This document shows, piece after piece, positions 8,103 to 17,709 of a stretch of DNA of 64,000 nt. The position numbers and the translations under genes were made by a program. How positions within the stretch are numbered: the first letter of the stretch is position 1; each line of letters opens with the position of its first letter. Below the pieces are notes generated by a model that saw nothing but the letters and a program-made list of their open reading frames with translations, was not told where the DNA came from and searched no databases. Source of the stretch: JAHOYW01 sp963664605 (GTDB taxonomy: Bacteria; Verrucomicrobiota; Lentisphaeria; Victivallales; Victivallaceae); the NCBI GenBank assembly GCA_963664605.1, contig OY761536.1, forward strand, positions 620,001-684,000, read 5' to 3'.

Positions 8103-9149
8103 TCAATGGGACATTTCGAGAATGATTCCCATCGCCTTATCTGGAGAATTGATTAGAAGATCGGCGGCTTTGCCGACTTCCTCAAGCGGCAGAGTATGTG
8201 TCGTCATAGGATCAACGAGCAGGCGTTTTTCAGAAATCAGACTGATAATTTCACGCAGGTTGCGTTGTGTGGTGAACTGAACAAAAGCATTTGGATAATC
8301 CTTGCCGTATTCGTATTCACTGTCGTGATATCCCGGGCCGGTTCTTGAGGATATTTTGATATTCAAATTGCCGGTATGCGCACCGCCGCCAATCTCAACC
8401 ATGCAGCCGCCGACAAGGACGACATTACCCATGATGTGTCCGTCCTGGGATTCCTTCATGCAGTCTTTGATAGAGTTGAAAGTTTCTGTGGCTGGCCCGC
8501 CGAAAGCCATTATTGCAAAGTCTATCCCGTAGGGCGCAGCGAATTCCTTGCTTACTTCCACCGGATTGGCGTCGCGGAAGTTAACAATGTTTTTAATGCC
8601 GCATTTTTTAGCGGTAGCAATTCTTGATTCAAAACCCTCCCAGCCGATTACCCGGCCGCCATTTATCTGAGACAATTGCGCGGCAAGGTTGCCGACGATC
8701 CCAAGACCGAGGATCATACCGTATTCGCCCAGTTTAATATCCGCACGGCGAACCGCCTGCAGAGATGTGGCTCCAAGACAGGCATAGGTCGCTTGAGCGT
8801 ATGTAACGCTGTCGGGGATTGGAACCACCATGTTTACCGGGACATTGGCGTAATTCGCGTGGTGGGCCCCGCCGCCGCCCATGGCTGCTACGCGCATGCC
8901 GACTTTTAAATCTTTTACGTCGCCTTTTACCTTGATGATTTCTCCGGCGTTGGCATAACCGAAATTTTTATCTTCTTCATCCGGTTCAGGATTTTCACGC
9001 TTGGCTTTCACTCCAGCCATTTCAGTTCCAGGACTGATTAAGGATGCATGGACTTTGATTAAAACTTCATTATCTTTAAGTTCCGGAATTTCTTCCGTCC
9101 GGGTTTTAACTTCACCCTTTCCGGTTATTACTGCGGCTGTTCTTTTCAT
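8103..9149 (-). CDS. Medium-chain (MDR) sugar or alcohol dehydrogenase
   Basis: 348 residues from ATG at 9149; the same frame extends upstream to 9266 but the extra stretch is not dehydrogenase-like and MKRTAAVITGKG is a normal family start. The N-terminal GroES-like domain is followed by a Rossmann fold with GLGIVGNLAAQL. The Cys of the usual catalytic zinc site is replaced (ISPGTEM), as in the subgroup of MDR proteins found with sugar-catabolic Gfo/Idh enzymes. It probably oxidises a sugar or polyol with NAD(P). First gene of the dehydrogenase, hydrolase, oxidoreductase run. A TTGACA / TGTCAA inverted pair 16 bp apart (9229-9256) lies upstream and may be a control site. Confidence 0.83.
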   Translation of the reverse strand: MKRTAAVITGKGEVKTRTEEIPELKDNEVLIKVHASLISPGTEMAGVKAKRENPEPDEEDKNFGYANAGEIIKVKGDVKDLKVGMRVAAMGGGGAHHANYANVPVNMVVPIPDSVTYAQATYACLGATSLQAVRRADIKLGEYGMILGLGIVGNLAAQLSQINGGRVIGWEGFESRIATAKKCGIKNIVNFRDANPVEVSKEFAAPYGIDFAIMAFGGPATETFNSIKDCMKESQDGHIMGNVVLVGGCMVEIGGGAHTGNLNIKISSRTGPGYHDSEYEYGKDYPNAFVQFTTQRNLREIISLISEKRLLVDPMTTHTLPLEEVGKAADLLINSPDKAMGIILEMSH

Positions 9150-9278
9150 TATTTCTATTCCTGAGTTTTGTTTAACATAAATAACCTTGGTCTTTTCTGT
9201 TAATATAAACACAAATAAACTCAAGTCATTGACATAAATATGCAAGTGTTTGTCAATTATCAACAAGATTGGCTTTTT

Positions 9279-10607
9279 CTATTTATTTACAGCCTTCAGT
9301 ATTTTTTTTACTCCCTGCTTCATGCATTTATTTTGAGGGCGGAAAACACTTGTGTATGAAAATAATACCATGCCCTTGACGGTTTTATATTTGGAATTAT
9401 AACGGAGCTGATCGAAAACTTCATTGCAGTTTTTCCAGCTTCCGGCGGAGCCCAGGCGAAACACAGGCTGCCCGATATAAAGGTTGACATTGCTTTTTGC
9501 GGTGACTTTGACCCACCAGTCCAGTAAAGCGGCGTATGGGGCGACATCATGGTTGAACTGCCAATACAACTGCGGTACTATATAATCTATCCAGCCTTCC
9601 TGTACCCAAAGGCGGCTGTCCGCAAACTGCTCAAAATATGACTGCGTGCCTTTGCTGAGAGACCCTTCGGGACAATTTGCCTTATTTGCCCATATCCCGA
9701 AAGGGCTGATGCCGAATTTTATCTTGCGTTCCGGGGATTTTAAAAGGGCATGGACTCCCTGGATCATGGTATTGACATTTTTTCGCCGCCAGTCAGCGGG
9801 AGAAAGCTTTTCCGGGTTGTTTTCAGCGTAGCTTTTCCTGTCAATATCGGCGATGCCTTTATACGGATAAAAATAATCATCAAAATGTATTGCGTCAACA
9901 TTATAATTTTCCGCGATTTCTTTTACCGTGTCCTGAATAAATTTTATGACTTCCGGCTCTCCCGGGTTTAATATAAGCTGATAGTTGCCGTCATCCAAAG
10001 GTATTTCAAGAACGAACTCGGGATGTTTACGGGCAAAATTACGAGGGGATAAAGTTTCCAGGTAAGCTTTTTTCCGTAGTGGCGTTTTGCCGGTTACCCG
10101 GTAGGGGTTAAGCCAGGCATGAAACTCCAGGCCGTGCCTGTGCGCTTCCTCCAGCATAAATTTTAATGGGTCAAAACCTGAAATACCCTCGCCCTCTTTA
10201 CCGGAAAGATAACGTGACCATGGATTTAATTCTGATTTGTAAAAAGCGTCATTTGCCGGGCGGATTTGAAAAATAATCGTGTTAAAATTGTTTTTAGCAA
10301 GGTTATTGACTACTTCCAGATATTCCTTTTGAAATGAAGTCTTTTTTTTATGTTTTTGAAAATCAATATTGCCGATAGTCGCAACCCATACGCCGCGCAT
10401 TTTCAGCTTCGCAGCTTTGCAGCGTTTAGGTATTTTAATCGGATCACCAGATAAATTCCCCCCATACCGGACAGGCTTTCCGGTTTTATAATTTCTCAGG
10501 ATTTCTGTATTTCCCGCAAGGCAGACGCTGGTTACTATCACGAGCAGAAAGATAACGACAATTCCGGAATACACATACTGCTGAGGTATTGAAAATATAT
10601 AATCCAT
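9279..10607 (-). CDS. GHL10/DUF187-type glycoside hydrolase, membrane-anchored
   Basis: 442 residues with an N-terminal hydrophobic segment (about 15-31) acting as signal anchor or signal peptide. The core is a GHL10 domain (PF02638, YngK-like): RGVWVATIGNIDF, a TIM barrel with FQIRPANDAFY, HAWLNPYRV, DAIHFDDYFYP and DYIVPQLYW. The acidic pair in HFDDYF is the likely active site. Ends with a helical FRPQNKCMKQGVKKIL tail. AGAGGG precedes the start. These enzymes act outside the cytoplasm on glycans, substrate mostly undefined. It lies 129 bases upstream of the dehydrogenase cluster on the same strand and may be coexpressed. Confidence 0.85.
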   Translation of the reverse strand: MDYIFSIPQQYVYSGIVVIFLLVIVTSVCLAGNTEILRNYKTGKPVRYGGNLSGDPIKIPKRCKAAKLKMRGVWVATIGNIDFQKHKKKTSFQKEYLEVVNNLAKNNFNTIIFQIRPANDAFYKSELNPWSRYLSGKEGEGISGFDPLKFMLEEAHRHGLEFHAWLNPYRVTGKTPLRKKAYLETLSPRNFARKHPEFVLEIPLDDGNYQLILNPGEPEVIKFIQDTVKEIAENYNVDAIHFDDYFYPYKGIADIDRKSYAENNPEKLSPADWRRKNVNTMIQGVHALLKSPERKIKFGISPFGIWANKANCPEGSLSKGTQSYFEQFADSRLWVQEGWIDYIVPQLYWQFNHDVAPYAALLDWWVKVTAKSNVNLYIGQPVFRLGSAGSWKNCNEVFDQLRYNSKYKTVKGMVLFSYTSVFRPQNKCMKQGVKKILKAVNK

Positions 10608-10746
10608 AAATTGCCCTCTGTTTTATTATAAACATATAATTTAAATTACCATTCTGAATATTTATTTCAAACTCTAATCGGCTTCTTTTTTCGTTCTTGT
10701 AATTTATTACAAAGCAGTTAAGTTATAGTTTTGATGAAATTAATAA

Positions 10747-12165
10747 ATGACTGGTATAGAAATGATAAAATTTTTTAATACAATGGATCGTAAGCTCGAA
10801 GAGTTCAAGCCGATCCACCCTAACGAAGCCCGCATGTACACCTGTGGCCCGACGGTTTATAATTTTGCGCATATCGGCAATTTCCGCGCTTATATGTTCG
10901 AGGATCTCCTGCGCCGGACGCTGAAATATTTCGGCTATAAAGTCACTCAGGTAATGAACCTGACCGATGTTGACGACAAAACCATCCGCGATTCCCAGGC
11001 TGCGAATATGAGCCTGAACGATTTTACCGCACAGTACAAAAAATCCTTTTTTGAGGATCTTGAAACCCTGAATATCGAGCCTGCGGAAATGTACCCGGCG
11101 GCAACGGGCCATATTAATGAAATGATTGCTCTTATTGAAGTCCTTGTTGAAAAAGGCTATGCTTACCAGGCTGATGATAAAAGTGTTTATTTTTCTATCG
11201 CTAAATTTCCGGAATACGGCAAACTTGCAAAAATTGATTTGGAAAACCAGCGTTCCGGAGTACGCATTAAAAATGATGAATATGCTAAAGATTCTGTAGC
11301 CGACTTTGCCCTTTGGAAAGCCTGGGACGAAAACGACGGCGATGTCCATTGGGAAAGCCCTTGGGGTAGAGGCCGTCCCGGTTGGCATATTGAGTGCAGT
11401 GCCATGGCAATGCGCTATTTGGGAAAAACTTTTGACATCCATACTGGCGGCATAGATAATATGTTTCCGCATCACGAAGACGAAATTGCCCAGAGCGAAG
11501 CCGCTAATGGTTGTACTTATGTCAATTATTGGCTGCATTGTGCACACCTCATGGTCGAAGGCGATAAAATGTCTAAATCCGCTGGAAATTTTTATACCCT
11601 TCGCGAATGTGTTGAAAAAGGATATGACGGCCGGGAACTGCGCTGGGTTCTGCTGGGCGCGCATTACCGCAAGAAACTTAATTTTACTTTTGCTGCCTGC
11701 GACCAGGCGCGTGTCGCACTAAATAAATTCGCTGAACTCTTTGCACGTCTTAAAGATATAAAAGCTGAGGGCGACGGTTCAGAAGCCGAAGAAATTGTCC
11801 TCAAAGCAAAGCATGCATTTGAAAACGGCCTTGCTGATGACTTGAATATTTCCGAAGCGCTCGCCGCAGTTTTCGGTTTACAGCACGATGCTAATAAAAT
11901 CCTGAATTCCAACAATCTTTCAAAAGCCGGAGCGGAGATGATTCTCGCTCAATACCGCAAATTCGATGAAGTGTTCGCGCTTTTTGAAGTGGATGCTGTG
12001 AAAGAGGAGGTTGTTCCGGCGGAAGTTATGGAAATGGCGGAAAAACGCTGTGCCGCCCGTGTCGCAAAAGACTGGGCTACTGCCGATGCGATGCGTGATC
12101 AACTGAAGGAATTAGGCTGGGTCGTCGAGGATTCATCTGACGGCTTCAAGGTAAAAAAGATATAG
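10747..12165 (+). CDS. cysS: Cysteinyl-tRNA synthetase
   Basis: 472 residues (467 if the ATG at 10762, MIKFFNTMDRKLEEF, is used; neither has a clear Shine-Dalgarno). Class Ia synthetase charging tRNA-Cys. The HIGH motif reads AHIGNFRAY and KMSKS is present as KMSKSAGNF. Zinc ligands are visible: Cys in MYTCGPTVY, Cys in HIECSAMAM, and the HHEDE pair. The C-terminal DALR/anticodon region ends in a normal WVVEDSSDGFKVKK. Full length for the family. Followed 20 bases later by an ABC exporter gene, probably a chance neighbour or shared transcript. Confidence 0.97.
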   Translation: MTGIEMIKFFNTMDRKLEEFKPIHPNEARMYTCGPTVYNFAHIGNFRAYMFEDLLRRTLKYFGYKVTQVMNLTDVDDKTIRDSQAANMSLNDFTAQYKKSFFEDLETLNIEPAEMYPAATGHINEMIALIEVLVEKGYAYQADDKSVYFSIAKFPEYGKLAKIDLENQRSGVRIKNDEYAKDSVADFALWKAWDENDGDVHWESPWGRGRPGWHIECSAMAMRYLGKTFDIHTGGIDNMFPHHEDEIAQSEAANGCTYVNYWLHCAHLMVEGDKMSKSAGNFYTLRECVEKGYDGRELRWVLLGAHYRKKLNFTFAACDQARVALNKFAELFARLKDIKAEGDGSEAEEIVLKAKHAFENGLADDLNISEALAAVFGLQHDANKILNSNNLSKAGAEMILAQYRKFDEVFALFEVDAVKEEVVPAEVMEMAEKRCAARVAKDWATADAMRDQLKELGWVVEDSSDGFKVKKI

Positions 12166-12185
12166 GCCTGTTATGAAGGAAGATA

Positions 12186-14117
12186 ATGACGGATAGGAAT
12201 AAAAACAGCAAATACCAGTTCAAGGAATTTATCAAGGAAAAAGGTATTTTCGCCCGCTGCAAAAACCGGAAAGCCGGGGAGGATGAAAACTCTGATTCAG
12301 AAAAACCGCAGAAGGCTTTGAAATACTATTTCAGGCGTTATATTGGAGAGTTTCAGGATCAAAAATCACACCTTGTCTTTGTTCTTTTTGTGGGCTTTTG
12401 CACTTGTGTTATAGGCGCGGTAATCCCGTGGACGAGCAAGGTCATGATAGATTATATACTGCCCCAGCGGAATATGGCATTGCTTTTAGTTGTCTGTATT
12501 CTGCTTTTTGTTGTAGCCTTAATGCGTCATTTTATTCAAATTCTCCAGGATTATTCCACCCAGGCTTTAATGGGCAGGTTTATAATCAGGTTGAAGCACC
12601 GCCTGATGGAGCATTTGCAGACTCTGCCGCTGGTTGAATTACAGAAACTTAAAACCGGAGGGATTATTACCCGCCTCCAGGAAGACACTGAAGGCGCGGG
12701 CAATCTAGTTTTTCACGGACTGCTTTCGCCTTTCAACGCCCTGGTTATACTTTTTATCTCTATGGCTTCGCTTCTGTTTATAAGCTGGAAAATGACTCTG
12801 GTAAGTATTTTTTTCGCTATGCTGATGTGTCTGGTCGCTTATTTCTTTTTTTACGTCATGCGTCCGCTCCAGCGAGCCCTGCGCCGTGACAGAAGCGTAA
12901 TAAACGCCAGCCTCACGGAAAGTTTCGGTGGTATTCAGGTGGTTAAAAGTTTCCGCAGGGAGAATTCCATCAGGAAAGGTTTTGGAATAAGCACGAACCT
13001 TTTATGGCGGAAATCACTTTACGGTATAGTTGCCGGAATGTTTGTCCACAGGAGCATCTGGTCGCTCCATTTTATCGCGGAGATCAGCATTTGGCTTATC
13101 GGAGGGTATTTTTTTATAAATGGAAACTTAAGCGTGGGAAGTCTGGTAGTGTTTATCTCTTTCCTGATGTGGATATTCCAGCCGGTTTTCATGATAATGT
13201 CATCGTTTTCGGAGACCCAGAAGTGCCTGGCCTGTACGGAAAGAACTATTGACCTGCTGGATATGGAACCGGACATTGTGGATAAGGAAGATGCCGTTAG
13301 TGTGGAAAGTTTTGGAAAAGGCGTAAAGTTCGAGGGAGTGTCTTTTACTTATCCCGACAGTACGCAGGCACTGGATAATATCGATTTGTTTATTCCTAAA
13401 GGCAAGGTTACGGCTCTGGTCGGCCCGAGCGGCGGCGGCAAAACCACCTTGACCAATCTGGTTCTGCGTTTCTATGATGTCAGCGAAGGGCGGATAACTC
13501 TTGATAAACTTGACATACGGGATATAAAACTTTCCAGTTACCGCAAACTTATGAGCCTTGTCCTTCAGGATGTTTTCCTCTTTGACGGCACCGTGCGGGA
13601 AAACATCATGTTCGGCAAAAAAGACGCAACTCATGAGGAAATTGAAAATGCTGCAAAAGTTGCGCATTGTGCCGAGTTTATCGAACAGCTTAAGGATAAA
13701 TATGATACAATTATCGGAGAACGGGGCGTCAAGCTTTCCGGCGGTCAGAAACAGCGCATCGCGCTGGCCCGCGCGATTATTGCGAATCCGCAGTTACTTA
13801 TCCTTGACGAAGCCACCAGCAACCTTGATTCGGAAAGTGAAAGCTTGATCCAGAATGCACTCAAACATATTTTTACAGGTCGCACCTCGATTGTGATCGC
13901 GCATCGGCTTTCCACCATAATGGATGCTGACAATATCATCGTTATCGATCAGGGCAAACTGATTGAACAGGGGAAACATGAAGAATTGCTGTCGGCTAAG
14001 GGACGGTATTACGATATGTACACCAAACAGATGGAAAAAGCCAGAAGCGTTATTACTCTCTGGAACGATGATGCCGCAACGGATGAAAACTCACAAACGG
14101 CAGAAAAAAAGAACTGA
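12186..14117 (+). CDS. ABC exporter, fused membrane and ATPase domains (MsbA-like type)
   Basis: 643 residues. A charged cytoplasmic N-terminal extension of about 50 residues precedes a six-helix transmembrane domain (about 55-340). The ATPase domain shows Walker A GPSGGGKTT, Q-loop LVLQDVF, signature LSGGQKQR, Walker B LLILDEATSN and the switch His in IAHRLST, all intact. AAGGAAG precedes the ATG. The HlyD-type adaptor gene follows 19 bases later, which makes this a type I-like export pair rather than lipid A flippase MsbA; an outer membrane channel would be encoded elsewhere. Cargo unknown; no peptidase C39 domain and no bacteriocin-like gene nearby. Confidence 0.9.
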   Translation: MTDRNKNSKYQFKEFIKEKGIFARCKNRKAGEDENSDSEKPQKALKYYFRRYIGEFQDQKSHLVFVLFVGFCTCVIGAVIPWTSKVMIDYILPQRNMALLLVVCILLFVVALMRHFIQILQDYSTQALMGRFIIRLKHRLMEHLQTLPLVELQKLKTGGIITRLQEDTEGAGNLVFHGLLSPFNALVILFISMASLLFISWKMTLVSIFFAMLMCLVAYFFFYVMRPLQRALRRDRSVINASLTESFGGIQVVKSFRRENSIRKGFGISTNLLWRKSLYGIVAGMFVHRSIWSLHFIAEISIWLIGGYFFINGNLSVGSLVVFISFLMWIFQPVFMIMSSFSETQKCLACTERTIDLLDMEPDIVDKEDAVSVESFGKGVKFEGVSFTYPDSTQALDNIDLFIPKGKVTALVGPSGGGKTTLTNLVLRFYDVSEGRITLDKLDIRDIKLSSYRKLMSLVLQDVFLFDGTVRENIMFGKKDATHEEIENAAKVAHCAEFIEQLKDKYDTIIGERGVKLSGGQKQRIALARAIIANPQLLILDEATSNLDSESESLIQNALKHIFTGRTSIVIAHRLSTIMDADNIIVIDQGKLIEQGKHEELLSAKGRYYDMYTKQMEKARSVITLWNDDAATDENSQTAEKKN

Positions 14118-14136
14118 TTATAAAGGTGGAAATAAT

Positions 14137-15303
14137 ATGAATATTTTTAAATTCGGCTGGATTCTAGTTGCTGTTTTCGCATTTCTATTTATTTTTGCAG
14201 TACTTTTTATCAGCCTGGTCCCGATGAATTTTTATGTCACGGCACACGGCAGGCTGGAACCGGCCAACAGGCTGGATGTATCGCTCCCCGAAGAAGGAGT
14301 AGTGAATTTTCTCGCGTCGTGCAGGAGTTTCCACAAGGGAGACATTCTTGCGAAACTGCGTTCTGAATATGAGACAAAACGACTCGTTGAACTCCGGGAA
14401 CAGAAGAAACTGCTTCAGACTGAGCTGAAAATTCAACTTCAAAAATGGGAACTGGAACAGGAAAAATTCAAAATTGCCATGGATGAAATAAAGCAGCGCA
14501 TTCCAATGCAGGCGGGACAGTTTAAAATGTTTTCAAGCATCTCCCGCAGCCTGCATGCCCAGAAAAAACTTGATGAAGCGCTGAAGAAACAGGAAGCTGT
14601 TATTTTTGAATCACTTTTTAAAAGGCAGCTCGTGGCGAAAATAGATTTTCTGAAAGTACTGCACGACAAAAAAGTCGCTGAAATCATGTCCGAACAGGCT
14701 AAAATCCAGATGCAGGGAAAACTTTTCGATTATAAGATTGAACTCGGGAAGCTGGGAGAAGAATTAAAAATAAGGAAACTGGAAAAAGCCTATCTGGAAA
14801 ATCTATTAACGCCTGACGCAGAACAAATCCGGCTGAAACTCTCCATCCGCAAAATGGACTCTGATATTGCGGGAATAAATGAAAAAATTAAAAACCGGGC
14901 CTTTGCCGCCCCCTATGACGGTATAATTATGTATTATTGTACGAATGAGGGAGCGTTCGCTGCCAAGGGGGGCTCAATTATGGAGATCGCGGAAAGTTCG
15001 AAAATGGTCTTTACCGCGCTGGTCGACCAAACAGCCCGCAGTAGCATTGAAACCGGGCAGAAAGCCGAAATCTATCTGGACAACTATCCGTTTCTGCGCT
15101 ATGGTTATCTTGACGGCACGCTCAACGACATTCAGACAAGTTTAGCGGCGCCCGGCGCGAAATATCTTATCCATTTTTCCATGCCCATTGATTTTGACCG
15201 CTTCCCGCCCGGACTTTCCGGGCAGGTAAAAATAATTATCTATCACGGTACGCTCTTGAATTATCTGTTAAGGGATAATTTTAATAATACAGGGAAAAAG
15301 TAG
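14137..15303 (+). CDS. HlyD-family membrane fusion protein
   Basis: 388 residues from the ATG at 14137 with AAAGGTGG upstream; an in-frame ATG at 13963 lies inside the ABC gene and is rejected. One transmembrane helix (about 6-30), then a barrel-sandwich segment (TAHGRLEPANRLDVSLPEEG, KGDILAKL), a long coiled-coil hairpin (about 70-235) and the second half of the barrel (FAAPYDGIIMY, GSIMEIAE) with a beta-barrel tail. It would link the upstream ABC exporter to an outer membrane channel in the periplasm. Confidence 0.88.
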   Translation: MNIFKFGWILVAVFAFLFIFAVLFISLVPMNFYVTAHGRLEPANRLDVSLPEEGVVNFLASCRSFHKGDILAKLRSEYETKRLVELREQKKLLQTELKIQLQKWELEQEKFKIAMDEIKQRIPMQAGQFKMFSSISRSLHAQKKLDEALKKQEAVIFESLFKRQLVAKIDFLKVLHDKKVAEIMSEQAKIQMQGKLFDYKIELGKLGEELKIRKLEKAYLENLLTPDAEQIRLKLSIRKMDSDIAGINEKIKNRAFAAPYDGIIMYYCTNEGAFAAKGGSIMEIAESSKMVFTALVDQTARSSIETGQKAEIYLDNYPFLRYGYLDGTLNDIQTSLAAPGAKYLIHFSMPIDFDRFPPGLSGQVKIIIYHGTLLNYLLRDNFNNTGKK

Positions 15304-15346
15304 AAAATAAGAAATTCTGCTTTATTTTAAATACGGATATGAAAAT

Positions 15347-15670
15347 ATGTCTGAAAACTTTGTAAAACTTGAAGTTTATGTGCTGGCAAGCCATGTTGAA
15401 GATTTGAAAGCCGCTTTGTTTGCCGCCGGAGCCGGTAAGATTGGCAATTATGACTGTTGCTGCTGGCAGGACGCTGGAACCGGGCAGTTCCGTCCGCTTG
15501 AAGGCAGTAACGCTTTTATTGGAGAACGCGGAAAAGTAGAAAAAGTAGAGGAAATAAAGCTTGAATTGATCTGTCCGGAGGATAAGATTAAGGAAATAAT
15601 CGCTGCCTTGAAAAAAGCGCATCCATACGAAACCCCGGCGTTTCAATATTGGGCAGTAAAGACGAATTAA
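15347..15670 (+). CDS. NIF3-like small protein (YqfO middle-domain type)
   Basis: 107 residues. KLEVYVLASHVEDLKAALFAAGAGKIGNYDCC, GTGQFRPLEGSNAFIG and HPYETPAFQYW match the PII/CutA-like insertion domain of YqfO/NIF3 proteins, also found alone as 'NGG1p-interacting factor NIF3' proteins. As a free-standing domain it probably forms trimers and may bind a metal or small ligand. No catalytic role is established. It lies between the exporter pair and the M50 protease gene, 15 bases before the latter. Confidence 0.82.
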   Translation: MSENFVKLEVYVLASHVEDLKAALFAAGAGKIGNYDCCCWQDAGTGQFRPLEGSNAFIGERGKVEKVEEIKLELICPEDKIKEIIAALKKAHPYETPAFQYWAVKTN

Positions 15671-15685
15671 TATTTGGAATTTTAA

Positions 15686-16357
15686 ATGCATCTTTTTATC
15701 AACTATCTCTGGGAAGACCCGAATTTCTTTTTCATGCAGATACTTGTGGTGGTGTTTGCGATCTGCTGTCATGAATATATGCACGCCCGGGTCGCACTCT
15801 GGCAGGGCGACCCGACCGCCGCTAACGAAGGACATTTGACTCTTAATCCACTTCGTCAGATGGGACCGATATCCTTGGTGATGCTGGCATTTATCGGGAT
15901 TGCCTGGGGGCAGGTTCCAGTCAATCCCAAACGCATGCGTTACAAATACAGTGACGCACTTGTATCATTTGCCGGTCCTGCGACTAATTTGGTGCTTGCT
16001 GTGATATTTGTTTTTGCCGCATCTATAGTTGTTATTATAGCCAGCAAGCAGGATCCGGCCAGTTCTGGTATGGAGATAAGCGGCAATGCGGTAAATCTTT
16101 TTTATTTAGGATCAATTCTCAACTTTGTTCTTTTCGTTTTTAATATGCTTCCGGCTCCAGGCTTTGACGGCTGGCATATTTTGAGCTCATTTTATCCAAA
16201 GTTGAAGACCGCGGATTCGCAAGGTACATATTTTGTATCATTAGTTATTCTTATACTGGCAATGAATTATATAGAATATATTTTTAGATTTAGTAAAGGT
16301 TTAACGGATTACATGATATTCGGTATTGTATCCTTGGCAAAAATATTGGGAGTATGA
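15686..16357 (+). CDS. Site-2 protease family (M50) membrane metalloprotease
   Basis: 223 residues with four to five membrane segments. The zinc motif is CCHEYMHA (H29, E30, H33) and the third ligand sits in LPAPGFDGWHIL, the family's NxxPxxDG variant. The sequence between (GDPTAANEGHLTLNPLRQMGP) is typical of the short FtsX-independent M50B rhomboid-neighbour group. These enzymes cleave membrane-embedded substrates in the inner membrane; no anti-sigma factor is nearby to suggest a partner. Ends 4 bases before xseA, so it is probably cotranscribed. Confidence 0.87.
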   Translation: MHLFINYLWEDPNFFFMQILVVVFAICCHEYMHARVALWQGDPTAANEGHLTLNPLRQMGPISLVMLAFIGIAWGQVPVNPKRMRYKYSDALVSFAGPATNLVLAVIFVFAASIVVIIASKQDPASSGMEISGNAVNLFYLGSILNFVLFVFNMLPAPGFDGWHILSSFYPKLKTADSQGTYFVSLVILILAMNYIEYIFRFSKGLTDYMIFGIVSLAKILGV

Positions 16358-16361
16358 TTGT

Positions 16362-17615
16362 ATGTCTCAGGATAAAATCTGGAAAATCGCTGAAATAAAT
16401 TCAGCAATCAAGGAATTGATTGAAAACAGCCTGATGCCCATCTGGGTGCAGGCGGAAGTCGGAACCTTGAACGTTCATCAGTCCGGGCATGTTTACATGA
16501 CGCTGAAAGATCAGCGTTCACAATTGCGCGCGGTATTCTTTAATGGCGCCGGAGCTGCGCGCCAGATGCGCCTTAAGGTTGGAGATCAGGTTGAGGTTTT
16601 CGGGAAACTTACGGTTTACGAGGTGCGCGGAGAATATCAGTTGAGCGTCAGGCAGATACGCCCGCTCGGGCTTGGTGACTTGCAGCGCCGTTTCGAGGAA
16701 CTCAAACGCAAGCTTGAAAGTGAAGGCCTTTTTGAATCGGAGCGCAAAAAAGCGGTTCCTCTCCTGCCGGAAACTATAGCCTTGGTAACTTCTCCCGGTG
16801 GCGCCGCAATCCGGGATTTCCTGCAGATAATTGAACGTCGTTTCCCGAATATCCATATTCAAATATACCCGAGCCCGGTCCAGGGGCATGGTGCGGAACG
16901 TACTATCGCTGCCGGGATAGAATTTTTTAACCGCGCAGGGAACGCTGATGTAATAGTTGTTACGCGCGGCGGCGGCAGTATGGAAGATTTATGGCCGTTT
17001 AATGAAGAAATCCTTGCCCGTGCGGTTGCTTCCAGTTCTATTCCGGTTATTAGCGCGGTCGGACATGAAATCGATTTTACAATCTGTGATTTTGTTGCCG
17101 ATATGCGAGTACCGACTCCGTCCGCGGCTGCGGAATTGGTCGTTGGCCGGCGAGAAGAATTCGAAAAACATTTACTGCGCAGCGAAAAGGATTTGAAATC
17201 TTCTCTGCAGTTTGTTTTGCAGGAGGTCAAAAGCCGCCTGAAACTAGCCTCTGAAAGCCATGTTTTTCGCGAGCCTATACATATAGTCAGGCAGAAACAG
17301 CAGTATCTTGACGAATTAATGAAAAACTCCGGCATTTGTCTTGAGCGTATGTTTCGTGATAACGATTCCCGGCTTCAACTCATCGACGGGAAACTCAAAA
17401 GCGGCAGCCAAAGTTATTTTCGCCTGCTGCATTCCCGGCTGGATGGTTTGACCGGGAAACTTGACGCACTAGGGCCGCAGAATGTTTTAAATCGCGGCTT
17501 TGCGATCCTCAGGGACTCTGAAAATGGAAAAACTATTACCGATCGCAACCAGCATCCTGGAAAAGAACTGCAGGCGACCGTCCGCAATGGAACGATAGAT
17601 CTGGTAGTGAAATAA
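16362..17615 (+). CDS. xseA: Exodeoxyribonuclease VII large subunit
   Basis: 417 residues from ATG 16362, preceded by GGGAG; the longer frame from 16326 runs back into the protease gene. An OB-fold N-terminus (PIWVQAEVGTLNVHQSGHVYMTLKD) is followed by the catalytic domain with VTSPGGAAIRDF, RGGGSMEDLWPFN, SAVGHEIDFTICDFVAD and RVPTPSAAAE, then a coiled-coil region. It degrades single-stranded DNA with the small subunit XseB. No xseB gene is directly downstream, so the partner lies elsewhere. Confidence 0.96.
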   Translation: MSQDKIWKIAEINSAIKELIENSLMPIWVQAEVGTLNVHQSGHVYMTLKDQRSQLRAVFFNGAGAARQMRLKVGDQVEVFGKLTVYEVRGEYQLSVRQIRPLGLGDLQRRFEELKRKLESEGLFESERKKAVPLLPETIALVTSPGGAAIRDFLQIIERRFPNIHIQIYPSPVQGHGAERTIAAGIEFFNRAGNADVIVVTRGGGSMEDLWPFNEEILARAVASSSIPVISAVGHEIDFTICDFVADMRVPTPSAAAELVVGRREEFEKHLLRSEKDLKSSLQFVLQEVKSRLKLASESHVFREPIHIVRQKQQYLDELMKNSGICLERMFRDNDSRLQLIDGKLKSGSQSYFRLLHSRLDGLTGKLDALGPQNVLNRGFAILRDSENGKTITDRNQHPGKELQATVRNGTIDLVVK

Positions 17616-17622
17616 ATTGATA

Positions 17623-17709
17623 TTATGGAATCGGTGCCATCGCCTCTATTTCCAGCGCAACCAGCGCCTGACTATCGGATTTCCCAGCTGTAGCTTTTTC
17701 CCTGCGGAT
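17623..17709 (-). pseudogene. Possible RidA-family C-terminal remnant overlapping the FAH gene
   Basis: In the +1 frame relative to the FAH gene, the last 28 codons before a TAA read through TAGKSDSQALVALEIEAMAPI, close to the conserved RidA/YjgF ending (ALVEIEAIA). Part overlaps the FAH 3' end and part lies beyond its stop. No RidA start or core is present. It is short, so chance is possible; I read it as the tail of a lost gene now abutting FAH. Confidence 0.33.

Noticed and set aside
9229..9256. TTGACA/TGTCAA pair upstream of the dehydrogenase as a promoter
   Set aside because: No acceptable -10 box lies 16-18 bases from either TTGACA; kept only as a possible control site.
10723..11664. 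313-codon open frame on the minus strand opposite cysS
   Set aside because: It is a shadow of the conserved cysS gene; its product has no motif and no ribosome site.
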